Source: Gnetum montanum (lineage: Eukaryota; Streptophyta; Gnetopsida; Gnetales; Gnetaceae). Taken from it: a stretch of 64,000 nucleotides of DNA. The notes under the pieces are model-generated. The model was not told the DNA's origin, made no database searches, and was given only the letters and a program-made list of their open reading frames with translations. The position numbers and the translations under genes are program-made. Location of the stretch: assembly GCA_015680685.1 (NCBI GenBank), contig MNCI01026333.1, positions 188,108 to 252,107 of the forward strand. Direction: 5' to 3'. Shown in pieces: positions 59,448-64,000 of the stretch (position 1 is the stretch's first letter; each line of letters starts with the position of its first letter).

Positions 59448-61408
59448 ATGTCTTCTTCTCATAAGAGCACATCACCTAGGGATAATATAAAGGACAGTCG
59501 GAAATCAAAAACACATAACCTGAATCAACCGGTGCCTCAACAATATAAGTTGACATNTACATAACCTGAATCAACCGGTGCCTCAACAATATAAGTTGAC
59601 ATATACTCATCCTGATGAGTATATCCCCAACTTTACTTTTATTCTCCATCAAGACGAGCAGGTGTGTTGGAGAGATTTGCAAGGTAACATCGTGTTACCT
59701 CTAGATCGATTAATCCCTAACATACTTCTCCGTGCTTTGGCATAGATTGGCATAACAGAATTATATGCAGAATACGTTGCAGAAGACTTTGATTCAAGGG
59801 ATTACTATCCCACAAAAGCACAACGTATGAGGTACTCAAGGTAGGAGAGCCAACATACATTGTTGAAGGGCAAAGAGGTCCCACACGTCCTTAGTGAAAC
59901 TAGAGATGGTGAACCACTTATAACTGGTTCGCTATCAAGAGATGTTTCCCCTCTTAATGAAAGTGAGGAGGTAGGGTATAAGAACCTATGATCAACGATA
60001 CATAACCATGGTTCTAATGCTCGTGAACAACAACTATTCATAGAGGGAACAATAACAAATCACAAGGACAGGCACTTAGATCATCACCATGATCGGGGCC
60101 GAAGCCATAGAAGGGAAGGTAGGAAACATCATCGTGGCGATGGTTCTTCTTCTTCTTTCCTTTCTTCACATCACTCCCCCTCTCCTTCCACCTCTTGGCA
60201 CAATCATAAAGAGCATAACGGAGAGGATAAAAGTAAGAAAAACAAGAAACCTCAACGAGAGGGTCGAGAGAGAGGACAAGGGGATGAACGAAGGGAAAGT
60301 AGGGAACAACGAAGACATCACAGGCATCATGAAAGAGATGATGATGACAAGCCCTTACTTGCAACCTGAAGTATGATCGACATAACAGAGGCTGTTAGAA
60401 TCCCCACAAGACATTTAAAAGATAGTCGGATCAAGCGTTTAGACATGAACAATATCCCATGCTTTGAGGGGGGATACAACGCTGATCTGCAGCATCATTT
60501 ACAAGAATTCCATGATGCCTGTGCCTTGCAAAATATAGAGAATGAGTGGCAGAAACTTAAGTTGTTTCCCAGGACCCTCACTAAGGAAGCAGAGAGCTGG
60601 TACCGATCCTTAGATTCGAAAACCATTAGGAGGTGGAGTACGATGTTAGAGCTATTCAACGATAAGTATCAGACGTACTCCAGAGTGTCTAACTTGCGTA
60701 AGCAGATCCAAGGATGGAAACAAGGTACTTATAAACCCTTGGATGCTGCCATGGCCTGCTACTACACACTGTTACATCATTGCCCGGGCCATGGTTATGC
60801 GCAACGAGATCAACTCCGCCACATCGTAGATGGGCTAAGGCATGAAAGTAGAGGAACCCTTGGGACTTATGCCCAAGGGAGACTATCACAACATAGAGCC
60901 CATGAAGTACATTGCTTGTTGGAACAAGTAGCAAAAGAAGAAGGTAGAGCTATGAAAAAGGGAAAGTGTAGAAGAATATAACCGTGATCCCTCTCTTCAA
61001 AAGAAGGGAGTAAAATTTTGTGATGAAGAGGATGAGTCACCAATCAAAGAGTTGGTGAACAGAAAAATCTTGCCGATCCAAAAACTAACAACAGAAGTAG
61101 CGGCTAAGGTAGAAGAAGTATGGAATTCCTTAGACTCTAGACCTGAAATTGTCTTGAAAATTGTAGAAGAGTCTAAGGTAGAATGAAGTAGTGACAAAGG
61201 TAAGACAAAGTGGAGAGATTTAGGCCCTGCACATAACAAGGGTAAGGGAAAAATTACTATCTCTGATGAGGTTGTGAAATCAGACACAGACGATGATGGT
61301 GGATGTCAGATCTATGACTATGACCATCCTAAGGGATATTGTTCAATTATCTCACATCTAAAGGAGTCTTGGGTGTATGTACTTAATCCAAGACTCAACC
61401 AATGGTAA
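59448..61408 (+). pseudogene. Gag of element 4, nearly readable
   Basis: ATG 59448 starts MSSSHKSTSPRDNIKDSRKS. One frame, with stops near 59743, 59842, 59989 and 60370, runs through a His/Arg-rich basic region (about 60070-60350) into the Gag domain, open at 60373-60981. That domain has IPCFEGGYNADLQHHLQEFH, LKLFPRTLTKEAESWYRSLD, MLELFNDKYQTYSRV and LRKQIQGWKQGTYKPLDAA. After a frameshift near 60960 an acidic tail continues (CDEEDESPIKELVNRKILPI) to about 61408. It would form the particle that packages element RNA. The duplicated 44 bp at 59513-59602 breaks the frame, probably by assembly. Confidence 0.82.
59513..59602. repeat. 44-bp exact duplication around an N
   Basis: 59513-59556 and 59559-59602 are identical, separated by 'NT'. 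This is the pattern of two contig ends that overlap but were not merged. Treating it as one copy keeps the gag frame open. Confidence 0.85.
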
Positions 61409-61968
61409 ACACCCTGAAGGTTACCTTATCCACAAGGTAACCCAAGGTAGTTCCACCAATAGTTAACATATTATCCAAGTGGAACTCTACCACAACCCAT
61501 CAGACAGCATCAGTAGTGGCACTACCCAGAGTCATGGGAGATGCCACCATTGAAACAATAGTACCCTTATTGGTAGCCTGATCCATAAGGTTATTATGTG
61601 CAGCAACCGATTTCTCCAAGTGACTCCATGANCTACCTTAATCTAATCAGTTACGATAGGTGTTAACATAACGATATGCGTTAAGCTCTGTTGGACTGAA
61701 GGGTGCCCTGAAGTGTTAGATGGTGGAAGAGCGTACATGGACTCAACCGCTTGTTGTTATGAGAGCTTGTCTAGGATTTCGGTTCTGAAGAAAGGTCTTT
61801 TCTTTTTACAGTTATCAGAACCAGTGGCAGGTTGAATGTTTACTACTCTCGTATCGTGGCATTGCTGTGGTTGAGTAGGGAGTTCTCCTTGCATTGTTGG
61901 AGTAGGAGGTGTTATGGGAACTATAGGTGGAAGAGGTGTGGATGGATTAGAAGGATGGTGTGGGTATG
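61409..61968. other. Element 4 internal, before gap
   Basis: No protein domain recognised. A Pro/Thr-rich minus-strand frame (61960-61757) is low complexity. Confidence 0.4.
61632..61632. other. Single ambiguous base
   Basis: One N in non-coding sequence of element 4. Confidence 0.9.
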
Positions 61969-62633
61969 NNNNNNNNNNNNNNNNNNNNNNNNNNNNNNNN
62001 NNNNNNNNNNNNNNNNNNNNNNNNNNNNNNNNNNNNNNNNNNNNNNNNNNNNNNNNNNNNNNNNNNNNNNNNNNNNNNNNNNNNNNNNNNNNNNNNNNNN
62101 NNNNNNNNNNNNNNNNNNNNNNNNNNNNNNNNNNNNNNNNNNNNNNNNNNNNNNNNNNNNNNNNNNNNNNNNNNNNNNNNNNNNNNNNNNNNNNNNNNNN
62201 NNNNNNNNNNNNNNNNNNNNNNNNNNNNNNNNNNNNNNNNNNNNNNNNNNNNNNNNNNNNNNNNNNNNNNNNNNNNNNNNNNNNNNNNNNNNNNNNNNNN
62301 NNNNNNNNNNNNNNNNNNNNNNNNNNNNNNNNNNNNNNNNNNNNNNNNNNNNNNNNNNNNNNNNNNNNNNNNNNNNNNNNNNNNNNNNNNNNNNNNNNNN
62401 NNNNNNNNNNNNNNNNNNNNNNNNNNNNNNNNNNNNNNNNNNNNNNNNNNNNNNNNNNNNNNNNNNNNNNNNNNNNNNNNNNNNNNNNNNNNNNNNNNNN
62501 NNNNNNNNNNNNNNNNNNNNNNNNNNNNNNNNNNNNNNNNNNNNNNNNNNNNNNNNNNNNNNNNNNNNNNNNNNNNNNNNNNNNNNNNNNNNNNNNNNNN
62601 NNNNNNNNNNNNNNNNNNNNNNNNNNNNNNNNN
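61969..62633. other. Assembly gap (665 N)
   Basis: Unknown sequence; true length may differ from the N count. Confidence 0.99.
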
Positions 62634-63837
62634 ACAAGCACTAGTTATGGAGCTAAAAATGTTCCCTCTAACTAAGGCCCTTATCACTTCCCATTCTCTC
62701 CTTGTTTCGTAGGAATGATGGTGACTCTTTGGAGAGGCATTCTTGTTACCCAAGTGGATGGTTTGGCAAAATGCATTGATGCGAAGTCACTGGAAGTGGT
62801 TTGTTTAAGGTTGGAGTTGGAATGAGATTTTCCAAGTCACTTTAATCATAAACTATAGAAGGGGTTGTACACCACCTTGTTCTTGGGATTCCATTCCATT
62901 CTATTCTCTCCATACTTCTCTCCATTCCTCACCTCATTGCTAGTTGTATCATTAGTGTATATATTTTAGTAGATGCATTGTTTTATTTTTGGTAAATTCT
63001 TGTGGTTAAGACTTTAATTCTTGTTCCAAATAACATTCTCAGTGCGTACAGAATCTTTGAATGTGGGTTTGTCGGGGCATTAAGGGCATGAGCGTGCTTT
63101 GGGGAGGACCCACTGACATTCCTCTTTGGTGCACTAGTTAACTTCTTTTTCCTGACATTTTTGCAATTAATTTTATTTTGTTCATTTCCATCTTGACATC
63201 CATTTCATTGATGCTATAATTGTCTCTTTTTATTTATCTTTCTTTCTCCTTTTCTTTTTCCATTCTAACGCTACTAGAGGTTCGTGATTAGTCATGGGCA
63301 TATGGGGCCTGATTTTTTTGATTTTCTCCTAGCCTCAAATTTTTTTGATTTTTTCCTAACCCCTACACCTTTGGTAGTCATCATTAATATATCTCCAGAT
63401 CCATATTAGCCATACCACAACCTAGCCAATGGACCTTTCACCGCAGCAAGGTATCAATTACATGATGATTAATTTTCCCTTGCTAATATAAGATTGTGTT
63501 GTGTGTGTAGATGGAAATCATGCAACAACAGATTGGATCTGGAGCAAACACTGTGATTGGAACAATGCTGGAAGTAGCTATGCAAGGAGCAAGATCGATA
63601 ACGCGCTTACGGATGGACAATGAAAGGAACAAGCTTAGCGTTGGCAGTAGCAACACTTCTTTCTTTCTCTCTTTCTTAGTTACCAAATGAGGCCTGATGT
63701 CAATGTAATAAGGTGTTCACCCTTGTTGTCATGAACACCAATTTTTTCAAGTCTTGTAATGATGATCCATTCACATGTCATCCCATTAGTTCCATTCCCC
63801 TCAATAATCCCATACCTTTGCAATATTTTGTAAGGAA
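62634..63837. other. Element 4 internal, after gap
   Basis: Non-coding, T-rich, without pol motifs. Near 63830 it approaches the 3' LTR. Confidence 0.45.
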
Positions 63838-63871
63838 CTTGAGGACGAGTTTTCATTCAGTCATGGGGGTA
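63838..63871 (+). other. Conserved pre-LTR block and polypurine tract (element 4)
   Basis: CTTGAGGACGAGTTTTCATT followed by CATGGGGGTA immediately before TGATGAGACAC. This is the usual gypsy pre-LTR sequence with its purine tract for plus-strand priming. Confidence 0.7.
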
Positions 63872-64000
63872 TGATGAGACACGATTCGCATAAGCCATGA
63901 TATCGGGTACGCGATATTGTGTACACAATATTGCATCCTCCCCTATGATATTGTGTATGCAATATCGTGGTGCATCGCAATATCTATAAATAAGAGGTGG
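63872..64000 (+). repeat. 3' LTR of element 4 (truncated by window end)
   Basis: Matches 58285-58413. Most differences are C/T or G/A, many at CG sites (for example CG to TG or CA in the palindromes). Confidence 0.88.

Larger units (their letters stand above)
58285..64000 (+). mobile_element. Element 4: Tat/Athila-type LTR retrotransposon lacking pol (runs off the window)
   Basis: The 5' LTR is at 58285-59305, the primer site at 59306-59324, gag at 59448-61408, then a 665-base gap, a non-coding stretch, a purine-rich tract, and the 3' LTR beginning at 63872 and cut by the window end. LTR end and gag resemble element 2. No protease, RT, RNase H or integrase motif is visible in 61409-61968 or 62634-63871. 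Unless the gap hides far more than its N count, the element has gag only. Confidence 0.82.

Noticed and set aside
60038-60364. 108-codon minus-strand frame with Cys/Tyr/Pro content
   Set aside because: Antisense of the His/Arg-rich part of element 4 gag, which explains it.
61757-62753. Long open frames of 240-290 codons on both strands
   Set aside because: They are open only because they cross the 665-base N gap; no real residues are encoded there.
1-64000. tRNA, rRNA, miRNA or CRISPR arrays
   Set aside because: None was seen when reading both strands for cloverleaf boxes, conserved rRNA words or evenly spaced exact repeats; the tandem repeats found are directly adjacent or degenerate and lack unique spacers.

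Overview
The window looks like intergenic DNA from a very large, repeat-packed plant nuclear genome, most likely a gymnosperm or conifer. That taxon is an inference. The grounds are long AT-rich tracts, old Ty3/gypsy elements full of stop codons, L1-type and RTE-type LINE remnants, and one plant-specific AGCVIII kinase gene with a 1 kb intron. There are no bacterial-style operons, no CRISPR and no RNA gene that I can see. About two thirds of the window can be assigned to mobile elements.

Layout. (1) 833-10109, minus strand: Ty3/gypsy element 1, with gag, protease, RT, RNase H and integrase remnants, an iMet-type primer binding site, LTRs and a 5-bp target duplication. An unexplained plus-strand multi-exon-like relic lies inside it. 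(2) about 12385-19438, minus: Ty3/gypsy element 2 of the Tat/Athila type (PBS like TTGGCGCCGTTGCCGGGGA), with a full but decayed pol. (3) 19966-27510: two L1-like LINE remnants in opposite orientation (plus at 20 kb, minus at 24-27.5 kb). Between them is a low-copy island with a small two-exon gene for a putative secreted peptide (23184-23524, minus). (4) 28600-41497, plus: a 12.9 kb LTR element with 1.45-1.48 kb LTRs and a TTTTG target duplication. It has gag and protease but no recognisable RT or integrase. (5) 41628-42540: an RTE LINE scrap and a short GC-rich LINE 3' end with its own 15-bp target duplication. (6) 42556-48530: AT-rich and unassigned. (7) 48546-50273, plus: a GC-rich 5'-truncated LINE with a zf-RVT domain and an exact 15-bp target duplication. 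(8) 50289-54650: AT-rich, possibly an old LINE 3' end. (9) 54652-57331, minus: a PINOID/WAG/UNICORN-like AGCVIII protein kinase pseudogene. (10) 58285 to the window end, plus: element 4, related to element 2, with 1.02 kb LTRs carrying palindromes and a TATA box, gag but no pol, and a 665-base N gap.

The only host genes I can support are the kinase, which is clearly decayed, and the small secreted-peptide gene, which is either intact with a weak splice pair or broken by one stop codon at the exon junction. Everything else is transposon sequence, simple or mini-satellite repeat, or unassigned AT-rich DNA. Domain boundaries in decayed elements are approximate, because they come from hand translation across frameshifts.
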